A model generated the notes under the pieces. That model was not told where the DNA came from. It saw only the letters and a list, made by a program, of their open reading frames with translations, and ran no database searches. Positions 56,370-64,000 of a DNA stretch of 64,000 bases are shown here, one piece after another. Both the position numbers and the translations under genes were made by a program. Source of the DNA: Gemmatimonas sp. (lineage in GTDB: Bacteria > Gemmatimonadota > Gemmatimonadetes > Gemmatimonadales > Gemmatimonadaceae); NCBI RefSeq assembly GCF_021298855.1, contig NZ_JAJTHI010000015.1, positions 1 through 64,000 on the forward strand. The letters run 5' to 3'. Numbering within the stretch: the stretch's first letter is position 1; each line of letters begins with the position of its first letter.

Positions 56370-59144
56370 TCAATCAACTGCAAATCGAGCCATAAGCCCT
56401 TCGATCGTCGCCGTGTACAGCACGGCCTCATCCGGAATGAGCAGATACCGCCAAGGCTTCCCACCGTGTACAGCGGCATGACCGTTGGCATGGCGACACC
56501 ATTCAACGGCAGCCTGAGCCTTGGCTCGCACGTCCTTGTCGTCGATCTCTTCCGGGTCCTTGATCTCGACAATCAGGCGATGGGCTGAAGTCTCGACGAT
56601 GAAGTCCGGCTGGTACTGACGATCGGCCTTCCAGTAGATGCGAATGTCGGCCTTTCCCGGACGGAACCAGCGCGTAGCAGCATCGGCTGAATCTTCGAGG
56701 AGCACGGCGAAGCGCCGCTCCCCGTCCGACTCAAACTGCACCTCCGGAAAGAGGCAGCGTGCCATTCCACCAAAACGCATCTGCCGGATACGCGCCTTGT
56801 TGGTTACAGGTTCACGGTAGCCGGCAATCGGCTCGTCTCTGGCCACCGTGCGCGAGCGTCCCTCGGGTTTGCTCCACCCGTGCGCCACGATCGGTTCGTA
56901 ACCGGCAGGTTGTTCGTGACGATGCGCACGGAGATGTTCCGCGATCTGCGTGGCAATGCGCTTCGCATGGAAGGCGACAAGACCTTGAAGCTTCACGTCA
57001 TGGGCCTCGTAGGCACGGATATGCTCGACGGCTTCCTCGGCCCGCTTGTACAGCAGATCGCCATGCACGTCGTAATCGATATCCGGCTCGTCAATGAGCG
57101 CGCGCACGATGTAGTTCTCGAGTCGAGACTCTGTGGCCGGCAGTCCTGCAGCAATGCGGAACTGTTCGCGCGACTGCAGCTCACGCACGACAATCTCCTG
57201 ATCCGGTACCACAAACCGCATGCCGCCGTTGGGGAGCGGTACGTCGTCGTACGTGATGATGGTCTCGCCCTTCGGCTGAAGGAGAATGCGAGGGATGTCA
57301 ATGACGGTACCCACGACGGCGGAGATCACCCGCGAGACTACCTGTTCCACGTTCACCGAGCTGGACGCTGTACTTTCGAGCTCCAGCTGTCCCTGGCTCA
57401 GAGTTTCCTTCACCTTTGCCGCAATAGCCGCCTGCTGGGTGGTATCCGCCAATCGCGTGCTGCTGGGCAGATTACGGAACTCATCGAGTGCTTCATACAC
57501 CACTTTAGCCACGCGTGCTTCTTCGGCGGTGGCAAACAACGGCGTTGGCCGAGGGGCTGGTTCCGCGACGGTCGTCCATGATTGCGATTCTACCGCTGTC
57601 GCGGGGGGCGTTGAGGAATCGCTGGTTTCCGGAGCCTCGGTTCGCACCAGCGCCTCGAGCATCGCCTCAATCGTAGGCGCCACGCTAAGCGCCACCAGTG
57701 GCGCCGCGGCATTGCCGGCGCTCAAATCGATCCGGTCGATCTTGAATGGAGAATCGCCGCGCTCAGCCTCGTCCACGATCTCCTGGAAACGGTCATGCGC
57801 TACGATGGTGAGACGGTCGACGGCCGCGACACCGGTGAGCTTGCCGTATGGCAGGCGCAGTCCGCGCCCAATCGACTGTTCCACCAGCGTTCGCGAGTTG
57901 GCCGCTCGCAGCGGGACCACGGTGTACAGATTCGTAACGTCCCATCCTTCCTTGAGCATCTCCACGTGGATGACGATCTCGGTAGGCTCATCGGGATCCT
58001 CCACCCGAAGGAGTCGCTGAATGACTTCGTCCTTCTCGGCGCCACTGCGATTGGAGTGCACCGTGATCACCCGGCCGTTGTACAGCCCACTGTGGAAGTC
58101 GGGGGAAGACATCATGGCCTGCAAGCCTTCGGCATGAGTAGTGTCGCGTGCGATCACCAGAACGAACGGCTTCACCCGTCGTACGTCTTCACGGTCGGCG
58201 TAGGCAATGAGCTCGGCTTTCACCTGTTCGTGCAGTACCAGCGCATCTTCCAGCTTGATGCGATCGAGCGCAGCTTCATCGCTGATGTCCACCGGACTAT
58301 TGCTACGGCCCGCTACCGCAGGCTTCTTGACGAAACCGTCGGCAATGGCGTTGGCGAGCCCGTATCGGTAGGCCACGTTGCTGAAGGGCTCGGCGCGCGA
58401 CCCACGCTGCACCTGCGGTGTGGCGGTCAGTTCGATGCCCAGAAGCGGATTGAGGTCATTGAGCGCTGTCGCCGCGGCGGCAGCGCGATAGCGGTGCGAC
58501 TCGTCCATGAGCAAAACCAGATCCGGGAGACCGGCCAGATACTCGAAGTAGCTGGTACCGATGGCCTCGTGCATGCGACGCATGCGGGCCCCGTCGTTGG
58601 AGTCGAACTTGGCGATGTTGAATAGGTTGACGTGGATACCCTGTTGAAAGAGATCGCCACTGGCCCCACGTACGCCGCGACCCGTGTCCCAGTCATCGCC
58701 GGTGATAAGCTGCGGTGGCTGGGCGGCATACTCCGGCAACCCCGCGAACACATACTTTGGCGTGTTGGGCGTAAAGTCACGCCGCAGCTTGTCGTAAATG
58801 GTGAGGTTGGGGGCTACCACGAAGAAATGCTGCACACCGTGCACGCGATGCAGATAGGCGATCTGCGCTCCCATCAGCCGCGTTTTGCCAACGCCCGTAG
58901 CCAGCGCGAAGGTGGCACTGGGAAACGCCCGGTCGAATGACGTGAGCGACGGTGCCACTGCCGTACAGGCGGCGCGCTGTGCGTCACGATAACCTGTCTT
59001 GATCGCAGTAAACGCACGACGGTCGGCGACAGCGGCCGGAAGATCGAGTGCGTTGGTCAGCTTTCCCAACGTGGTGAGCGCTTCGCGCTGCGGTGCGCGC
59101 AGCGAGAGGCGTTGCGCAATTTCGCGAACGGCGCGGTCGTTCAT
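56370..59144 (-). CDS. Type III-like restriction subunit Res (SF2 helicase-nuclease)
   Basis: 924 residues. SF2 helicase: Walker A ATGVGKT (82-88), DESH box (214-217), and later motifs including IEMLKEGWDVTNLYTVVPL-type (read as VEMLKEGWDV) and QSIGRGLRLP. C-terminal nuclease of PD-(D/E)xK type: PDF at 846-848 and EIK at 860-862. Length and layout match Type III Res. It needs a Mod partner for cleavage; mod is the adjacent upstream gene with a 4-base overlap. Last gene of the cluster. Confidence 0.88.
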   Translation of the reverse strand: MNDRAVREIAQRLSLRAPQREALTTLGKLTNALDLPAAVADRRAFTAIKTGYRDAQRAACTAVAPSLTSFDRAFPSATFALATGVGKTRLMGAQIAYLHRVHGVQHFFVVAPNLTIYDKLRRDFTPNTPKYVFAGLPEYAAQPPQLITGDDWDTGRGVRGASGDLFQQGIHVNLFNIAKFDSNDGARMRRMHEAIGTSYFEYLAGLPDLVLLMDESHRYRAAAAATALNDLNPLLGIELTATPQVQRGSRAEPFSNVAYRYGLANAIADGFVKKPAVAGRSNSPVDISDEAALDRIKLEDALVLHEQVKAELIAYADREDVRRVKPFVLVIARDTTHAEGLQAMMSSPDFHSGLYNGRVITVHSNRSGAEKDEVIQRLLRVEDPDEPTEIVIHVEMLKEGWDVTNLYTVVPLRAANSRTLVEQSIGRGLRLPYGKLTGVAAVDRLTIVAHDRFQEIVDEAERGDSPFKIDRIDLSAGNAAAPLVALSVAPTIEAMLEALVRTEAPETSDSSTPPATAVESQSWTTVAEPAPRPTPLFATAEEARVAKVVYEALDEFRNLPSSTRLADTTQQAAIAAKVKETLSQGQLELESTASSSVNVEQVVSRVISAVVGTVIDIPRILLQPKGETIITYDDVPLPNGGMRFVVPDQEIVVRELQSREQFRIAAGLPATESRLENYIVRALIDEPDIDYDVHGDLLYKRAEEAVEHIRAYEAHDVKLQGLVAFHAKRIATQIAEHLRAHRHEQPAGYEPIVAHGWSKPEGRSRTVARDEPIAGYREPVTNKARIRQMRFGGMARCLFPEVQFESDGERRFAVLLEDSADAATRWFRPGKADIRIYWKADRQYQPDFIVETSAHRLIVEIKDPEEIDDKDVRAKAQAAVEWCRHANGHAAVHGGKPWRYLLIPDEAVLYTATIEGLMARFAVD

Positions 59145-60895
59145 GCGTCGCTCCCGGACAGGAGGTCTGTCTGTGTGTCCGCGGGCGCTGCATCGCTCTT
59201 GCGCGCACGACCTTTTCGGCGGGCAGGAGTGGTGTTAGGTGTGGCAGCCGATGGTGCAGTGCTGTCCGTCTCCTCACCCTCGGACTCCGGTGCCGCCGGC
59301 AACGAGGCAATGCGCAACGAATAATCATCGCATCCGAACTCGCAGCGGCCGAGCACGGCATTGGGGATCTTCTTGAGGGTAAGATTGGGCCACGACTCCT
59401 CGCTTCCCAGCCACGCGCGACACAGCACCTTCAGTGAACGGTCAGGGCCCACGGACTCGCTGAGCCATTCCAGCTGGCGCACGTCGAGTGTCTGTGTGGT
59501 TACGTACAAGTAGTCCTGCTCGGTGCTCTTACCCTGCTGCCAGAACACCTGCGGGTTGGGTTCGTAGCGGAACCCTTCCAGCTTGCACACGGCCTCAGCG
59601 AGCATGGCCGCGTTGTATTCGCGACTCACCACCCAGTTGCCCCAGTGATCGCGCTCCAACAGTGACGGCGCGAGACGCAGGAAGCGGAACCCGCCGCCGC
59701 CCTTCCAGTTGGTTTGCTCAGTTATGCCGCCCGGATCGGCACCGTCGACGACCTTACGCAGACGTGGTACGCAATGCGTAACCGCGTGCTCGCCCAGCTC
59801 GATGCCGATCCAGCGGCGACCCATTTTGTGCGCGACTGCGGCGGTGGTGCCGGAGCCGAGGAAAGAGTCGAGGACGAGGTCGCCCGGTGATGTGCAGATC
59901 TCCAAGATTCTCGCGACCAAGGGCTCAGGCTTGGGTGTTGCGAATTGGTTCGATGCTCCCAGAAGTGCGGTCAGGTGTTGCTTCGCCTGGCGAGTCGTTT
60001 GTAGTTCTCTCCATATGGTGGGATGTGGACGCGTCGGATTCTCGGGTGCGTATTCCCTCGTATAGGGAATCCAATTCACCTTGTCCTTTTTCTTTCTCTC
60101 TTTCCAGATGATCTCATTGCTGTTCAGTCGACGGAACACCTCCGCTTTCCCCAACGCCCAGCATGCTTCACGCCCGTCATCGTGAATTGGCCAAACGCTT
60201 GTGCCGTCTGGCGCGCGGATTTCGAACCACATGGATGGGCGATCGGTTCGTAGGCTGTTCTTTCCATTCTTTCGAAGTAGCCTATCCCGATACAATCGAC
60301 CATGCTCATCTCGGTTGCTATAAGCATCCAAGACACCAGGAGCGGACAGTGGCTTGAAGGAATGGATACCTGGCTCTCTTGTATAGCAGAGAATGAAGTC
60401 GTGATCGCTCGCTACTGGAACCTTGTTATCGCTGGGAGAGTCTGCAGACTGCCATGTAAAGGTGAATCGGAAGCAATCGCGGCCAAAGATCTCATCCATC
60501 AAAACCTTAAGATATGCTTGCTCGTAATCATCGCAGTGGAGGAAGATCGTTCCGTCGCTCGCGAGAAGAGATCGGAGAATCTCCAGTCGGTCCCTCATCA
60601 GGCTTAAGTACAGCGAGTGCTCCACGCCATCGTCATAGTGCTCGAATGCTTGGCCGGTGTTGAACGGCGGGTCGATGTACACGCACTTGATGGTCCCCGC
60701 GTGTTGCTGCTGAAGCGCCTTGAGCGCGAGTAGATTGTCCCCATGGATTAGCAGATTGTCGAACTGGTCATTCGCCGAAACGCGTGCCGATGCGTGATAC
60801 GACAGCGTGGCATCTTCAACGAGAATGCGGGGTTCGAGGCGCGGACGTTCGTCTTTGCCTACCCACGTGAGTTCGAGCTTCTGAGATCGCGTCAT
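59141..60895 (-). CDS. Type III-like DNA methyltransferase Mod
   Basis: 584 residues. Beta-class N6-adenine methyltransferase order: catalytic DPPFNTG at 75-81 first, a target-recognition region (about 140-330), and the AdoMet site FLGSGTT at 345-351 last. The C-terminal ~50 residues are acidic and then Lys/Arg-rich and low complexity (about 520-575), beyond what most Mods have. It methylates host DNA at a specific site and forms the complex with Res. It follows the ATPase gene by 54 bases. Confidence 0.88.
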   Translation of the reverse strand: MTRSQKLELTWVGKDERPRLEPRILVEDATLSYHASARVSANDQFDNLLIHGDNLLALKALQQQHAGTIKCVYIDPPFNTGQAFEHYDDGVEHSLYLSLMRDRLEILRSLLASDGTIFLHCDDYEQAYLKVLMDEIFGRDCFRFTFTWQSADSPSDNKVPVASDHDFILCYTREPGIHSFKPLSAPGVLDAYSNRDEHGRLYRDRLLRKNGKNSLRTDRPSMWFEIRAPDGTSVWPIHDDGREACWALGKAEVFRRLNSNEIIWKERKKKDKVNWIPYTREYAPENPTRPHPTIWRELQTTRQAKQHLTALLGASNQFATPKPEPLVARILEICTSPGDLVLDSFLGSGTTAAVAHKMGRRWIGIELGEHAVTHCVPRLRKVVDGADPGGITEQTNWKGGGGFRFLRLAPSLLERDHWGNWVVSREYNAAMLAEAVCKLEGFRYEPNPQVFWQQGKSTEQDYLYVTTQTLDVRQLEWLSESVGPDRSLKVLCRAWLGSEESWPNLTLKKIPNAVLGRCEFGCDDYSLRIASLPAAPESEGEETDSTAPSAATPNTTPARRKGRARKSDAAPADTQTDLLSGSDA

Positions 60896-60949
60896 GCGAC
60901 GAATGTATGAAAGGTGTGCGACAGTGCAGTGCGGATGTTGCGCGGCAGA

Positions 60950-62254
60950 TCAGGTGAAGATCAGCCGACTGCGACCGGTGAGTACATACTGCGTTGGCGA
61001 GCCCAGTGCCCGCGGAATGACTCTGACATAGCCGGCGCGGGTGAGCGCCGTGACCGCCTGCGACACGGCAGACTGTGAAATGCCCCACAGTATTCCAAGC
61101 GACTTCTGAGTGTGTATCGCCGACGCATCCTGCTGTCCCCATCCGGTGAGTTGTGCTACACGCGACGGCTCTACAAGGGTGTTCAACTCGGCGAGATATG
61201 CGCGCTGAAGGGTGGGTCGCAGATCGTCGAACGCCAGCGGGCCGAAGACGTGTGTCTCCGACTTCGGCAAGCTGGTTTGCGTGGGCACCAGCCCGATGTT
61301 CGGCGTCACGCCGTCTTCCAGCGCTTTGAGTACGCCGCGCAGATCGCCTTCAAAGAGTTCATATAAGGTGGCTACGGCCTGGTCGTTCACTGGCGTCACG
61401 AATGGTGCGGTCTTGTCGAGACGCATCCAGGCATAGCGTTCGCGAAGGAGTGCCTGCACCTCGGCGAGGTCGAGGGGCTCAAGGGTCAATACGCTGAACG
61501 TGGTGCGCACCTGGGCGTGCGTGAGTACCGTGGCCCGTATCGCCTCGACGGTGCCGACCAACACGACGTGCAGCCCGTTATGCATAAGCATGGGATCACG
61601 CAGATCACGAAGAATCACGCCGGCACGTTCCGCGTCGCTTTCGCTGAGATGCTCCAGATTATTGAGGTGCACGAGCACGCCGTGTGCATCGCTTTCACCC
61701 ACGAGAGTCATGAGGTCCCGAAGCACACGCGGACCGTCCAGCAGCATGTCACGCGGGGCGGTGGTCACCATGCTCTGGCTCACCGAAGCGCCTACGCCAA
61801 ACATCGATCCCCCGCCGCCCCGTATGCGTTCACGCGCGGCGCGCACCAGCACCTGCGCGGCTTGCATGGCGGGGTGGTCGACGATGTGCGGGCGATTCGC
61901 CAGCAGGATGTCATACACGCTGCCCAGCACGCGGCCGAACAGGGAATCGCTGGTGTCATCTGCGTAGATGGGCACCACGCTGTCGGTGGTGAGGAAGTCA
62001 TTCGCCTGAGCCACCGCCTTGAACTGCTTGACCAACGTGGTCTTCCCAATGCCGAGTGAGCCGGCGATCGCTCGCCGGGAAGAGCTGGCTCCTGCGCCGT
62101 ACAGCCCAGTGGTCAGCGTTTGCAGCTCCGCCTCTCGGCCCACGAAGAGACTCAGTGGATGAGCCTGATCCCCGTCGCCCAGCGGGTCCTGCCAAAATGG
62201 CGAAGCGCGTAAGTTAAAGACGCGCCATATGTTAGGGAGTATAGCGGGAGCCAT
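60950..62254 (-). CDS. AAA/ORC-Cdc6-like ATPase with C-terminal winged helix
   Basis: 434 residues. Walker A GSLGIGKT at 65-72, a Walker-B-like strand VLVHLNNLEHL in which the usual first Asp is Asn, a sensor region near VVLVGTVEAIR, and a winged helix at about 370-425 (LGILWGISQSAVSQAVTALTRAG, read as ISQSAVSQAV). This fits the ORC/Cdc6-like STAND group used in several defence systems for sensing or loading. It sits between the helicase and mod genes on the same strand. Confidence 0.8.
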   Translation of the reverse strand: MAPAILPNIWRVFNLRASPFWQDPLGDGDQAHPLSLFVGREAELQTLTTGLYGAGASSSRRAIAGSLGIGKTTLVKQFKAVAQANDFLTTDSVVPIYADDTSDSLFGRVLGSVYDILLANRPHIVDHPAMQAAQVLVRAARERIRGGGGSMFGVGASVSQSMVTTAPRDMLLDGPRVLRDLMTLVGESDAHGVLVHLNNLEHLSESDAERAGVILRDLRDPMLMHNGLHVVLVGTVEAIRATVLTHAQVRTTFSVLTLEPLDLAEVQALLRERYAWMRLDKTAPFVTPVNDQAVATLYELFEGDLRGVLKALEDGVTPNIGLVPTQTSLPKSETHVFGPLAFDDLRPTLQRAYLAELNTLVEPSRVAQLTGWGQQDASAIHTQKSLGILWGISQSAVSQAVTALTRAGYVRVIPRALGSPTQYVLTGRSRLIFT

Positions 62255-62437
62255 ATTACAGGGTGTTTGGCATTATCGGCGAACCGCTCGGAACTGCCAA
62301 TAATATGAAGCTATTCGATGTATAGCAAATAAACTGGGTTTATCTGGCGCAATGGTGAAATGCAAGATAATGGTGCGGCAGTGCCTCTCACTTTACCGGT
62401 CGGGTGCTTCGGCCCTGTGTTGCCCGAGGTATTTCGG
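62255..62437. other. AT-rich gap between the helicase and ATPase genes
   Basis: 183 bases, AT-rich. TTGGCA and TGCCAA (about 62268-62322) form an inverted repeat with a 22-base spacer close to the ATPase start. Probably holds a promoter for the ATPase-mod-res genes, but I could not assign -35/-10 boxes. Confidence 0.45.
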
Positions 62438-64000
62438 TCATACCAGACGCCATGATACCACGAATCGCTCGCTCCAGGATGTCTTGACACCCAACTGCCG
62501 TTCAACGGCGGCGATCAGCTCATCCCGCCGCTCAGCAATACGGTCCTGCGCGTCAAAAAGCTCACGCCGCGCGTTGTTCCTCCGCGTTTCGAGCGTCTTG
62601 AGCGTGCGTTGCGCCTCAAGCTTGGCGGCGAGCGTGTCCGCACCGCGCGCGTGTCCACGAGCCTCCATGATCTGCCTGTCGAGGTCCTTGAGTTCCCGCT
62701 CAAGAGACAGCCGTAAGTCATCGGCCCAGGTATCGAGCTTCGTCACTTCCTCGTCGTACCAGCCGGCGTTTCGCCGTTCTACTCCAGCGAGCACAAGTTG
62801 GCACGCTTGGTCGCGCGCGACCGCTAGCGTTGGCGCAACGACTTCGGGTGAGACAGAAAACTGCTGTACCACCTCGAGTGCAAGCAGCCGACGCGCTTGC
62901 TCGGCATCCAGTACGCGGCCATCATTGCAAACCGCAGCCAAGACGGGATGTGCCTCGGTCTGCAACGATTGTACGGTGAGTTGTCCACAGAGTAACCATC
63001 CGCTCGCTCCGGTGAACTCCACGAGCGCCGCAACCGCCGGCTGACGATGGCTGAGCTGTAGCGTAAGGTGTGCGTGTCCGAGTTCGCGACGGAGTGCGCG
63101 CTCGATGAGCGCAGCGGCAAGCGGATGATCCGGACGAAAGAACGTGTCGCCAAGTCGATCCGCCTCTGGCCACTGCAACGCATACCACCCATGCGGTGCA
63201 AGCGGGCCGTGATAGCGGAAGCGCGGTACATCACTTGCGAAGTCCGCATCTCCGGACAACTCGTGTCGAGCTAACGACCAAAGCGCGCGCTGGTGGGACG
63301 CGAGTGCCTGCTGCGCCTGCTCACGATGCACATACAGACGCGATTGCACGTCGTCGTCGAAATGCTCCAGTACAGCTTGCCGCGTTCGCTCCATGCGGTC
63401 GGCAATTTCGGCCTCCAATTCCGCCTGCAGTGCATCAAAGGCTGTATGAATCTCGGCCGCTGTGCGGCAGGACTGATATACCATGGCAATACGCCGCTCG
63501 ATATCAACCCCGCTTTCCAGTGCACCGAGCACACCGTCGGAGGCGCCAAAGACACCCTCAAAGAGACGGAACTTGGCAGAAAGCAATTCGTAAACGCGTC
63601 GATCTGCCGCGTTGGCGGTGTTGACAAGATTGAGCACCACGACGTCGTGCTGCTGCCCGTAGCGATGACAGCGGCCGATACGCTGCTCGATGCGCTGTGG
63701 GTTCCACGGCAAGTCGTAGTTCACCACAAGAGAGCAGAACTGCAGGTTCACGCCCTCGGCAGCCGCCTCGGTTGCCACCAGAATGGTGGCCGTGTGTCGG
63801 AACGCATTGATGATGGCCGCGCGCGTGTCGGCTGCTCGGGAGCCTGAGATTGTGTTGCTGCCAGCATGCGCCCGACGCCACGCTTCGTAGCGGGCACGGG
63901 ATATCGGATCGCTATTCTGCCCGTTGAGGAACACGACCTGACCTGCGTAGCCATTGGCCTCGAGCAATCGAACGAGATACTCCTGCGTGCGCCGAGACTC
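62438..64000 (-). CDS. SNF2/DEAD-type helicase, C-terminal part (5' end outside window)
   Basis: The frame is open through the right edge (521 codons in the window). Helicase domain 2 is readable: TRAAIINAFRHTATILVATEAAAEGVNLQ (motif V part ATEAAAEGVNLQ), VNYDLPWNPQRIEQRIGR then CHRYGQ (motif VI). After it comes a long region beginning LNLVNTANAADRRVYELL and ending in a charged coiled coil (about the last 120 residues). The style matches the SNF2-like helicases of Hma and DISARM (DrmD) systems. The N-terminal ATPase motifs are outside the window. First gene of the cluster seen here. Confidence 0.88.
   Translation of the reverse strand, partial: ESRRTQEYLVRLLEANGYAGQVVFLNGQNSDPISRARYEAWRRAHAGSNTISGSRAADTRAAIINAFRHTATILVATEAAAEGVNLQFCSLVVNYDLPWNPQRIEQRIGRCHRYGQQHDVVVLNLVNTANAADRRVYELLSAKFRLFEGVFGASDGVLGALESGVDIERRIAMVYQSCRTAAEIHTAFDALQAELEAEIADRMERTRQAVLEHFDDDVQSRLYVHREQAQQALASHQRALWSLARHELSGDADFASDVPRFRYHGPLAPHGWYALQWPEADRLGDTFFRPDHPLAAALIERALRRELGHAHLTLQLSHRQPAVAALVEFTGASGWLLCGQLTVQSLQTEAHPVLAAVCNDGRVLDAEQARRLLALEVVQQFSVSPEVVAPTLAVARDQACQLVLAGVERRNAGWYDEEVTKLDTWADDLRLSLERELKDLDRQIMEARGHARGADTLAAKLEAQRTLKTLETRRNNARRELFDAQDRIAERRDELIAAVERQLGVKTSWSERFVVSWRLV

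Noticed and set aside
1-64000. tRNA, rRNA or known riboswitch genes
   Set aside because: No cloverleaf, rRNA-like stretch or recognisable riboswitch core was seen while reading both strands; a covariance-model scan would be needed to be certain.

Overview
The window is GC-rich chromosomal DNA from a free-living, heterotrophic, diderm bacterium. Secreted and outer-membrane proteins, PD40/LVIVD/YncE-type beta-propellers, a PSMA-like M28 peptidase, many GTG starts and many 1-4 base gene overlaps fit Gemmatimonadota (a Gemmatimonas-like genome). That assignment is inference from gene content; there is no rRNA or tRNA gene here to test it.

Left part (1-31 kb): a histidine operon (hisG-hisD, running off the left edge) sits behind a leader peptide and a terminator that form a classical attenuator. 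Diverging from it is a plastocyanin-like lipoprotein gene with a CRP-type operator. Then come a Wzz/BY-kinase-like membrane protein, MsrC, a small alarmone hydrolase, two secreted propeller proteins, two Bor-like lipoproteins, ispG, small envelope proteins, an FAD oxidoreductase, and an arginine block (argH and argR on the minus strand, argC, argB and argD on the plus strand, with an ARG-box-like operator between argR and argC). Next are a PaiB-like protein, a PafA-like phosphatase, an Smr-like protein, an M28 peptidase, a rhodanese, a fatty acid desaturase and a YggX-like protein.

Middle part (31-49 kb): a MarR regulator with a YceI gene whose promoter overlaps a palindrome; a five-gene overlapping operon encoding a tripartite RND efflux pump plus a LytS/LytTR two-component system; an S41 protease; a plasmid-type RPA replication initiator between two repeat arrays; an S51 peptidase; a SEC-C protein; threonine dehydratase; a Fic protein; and an SDR enzyme.

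Right part (49-64 kb): an accessory zone. It holds an amidohydrolase, a broken PIN/antitoxin module with an 18-bp-spaced operator array, a macrodomain protein, decayed duplicates of the SDR gene and of a small lipoprotein gene, and a six-repeat BIG2 lipoprotein. It ends with a visibly less GC-rich minus-strand cluster running off the right edge: SNF2-like helicase, AAA ATPase, Type III-like Mod and Type III-like Res. This is a probable four-gene anti-phage system.

A striking general feature is the number of long intergenic palindromes (about 95-270 bp) in several unrelated sequence families, mostly at gene ends. One family has three copies in 3.8 kb around the arg genes, and its arms covary between copies.
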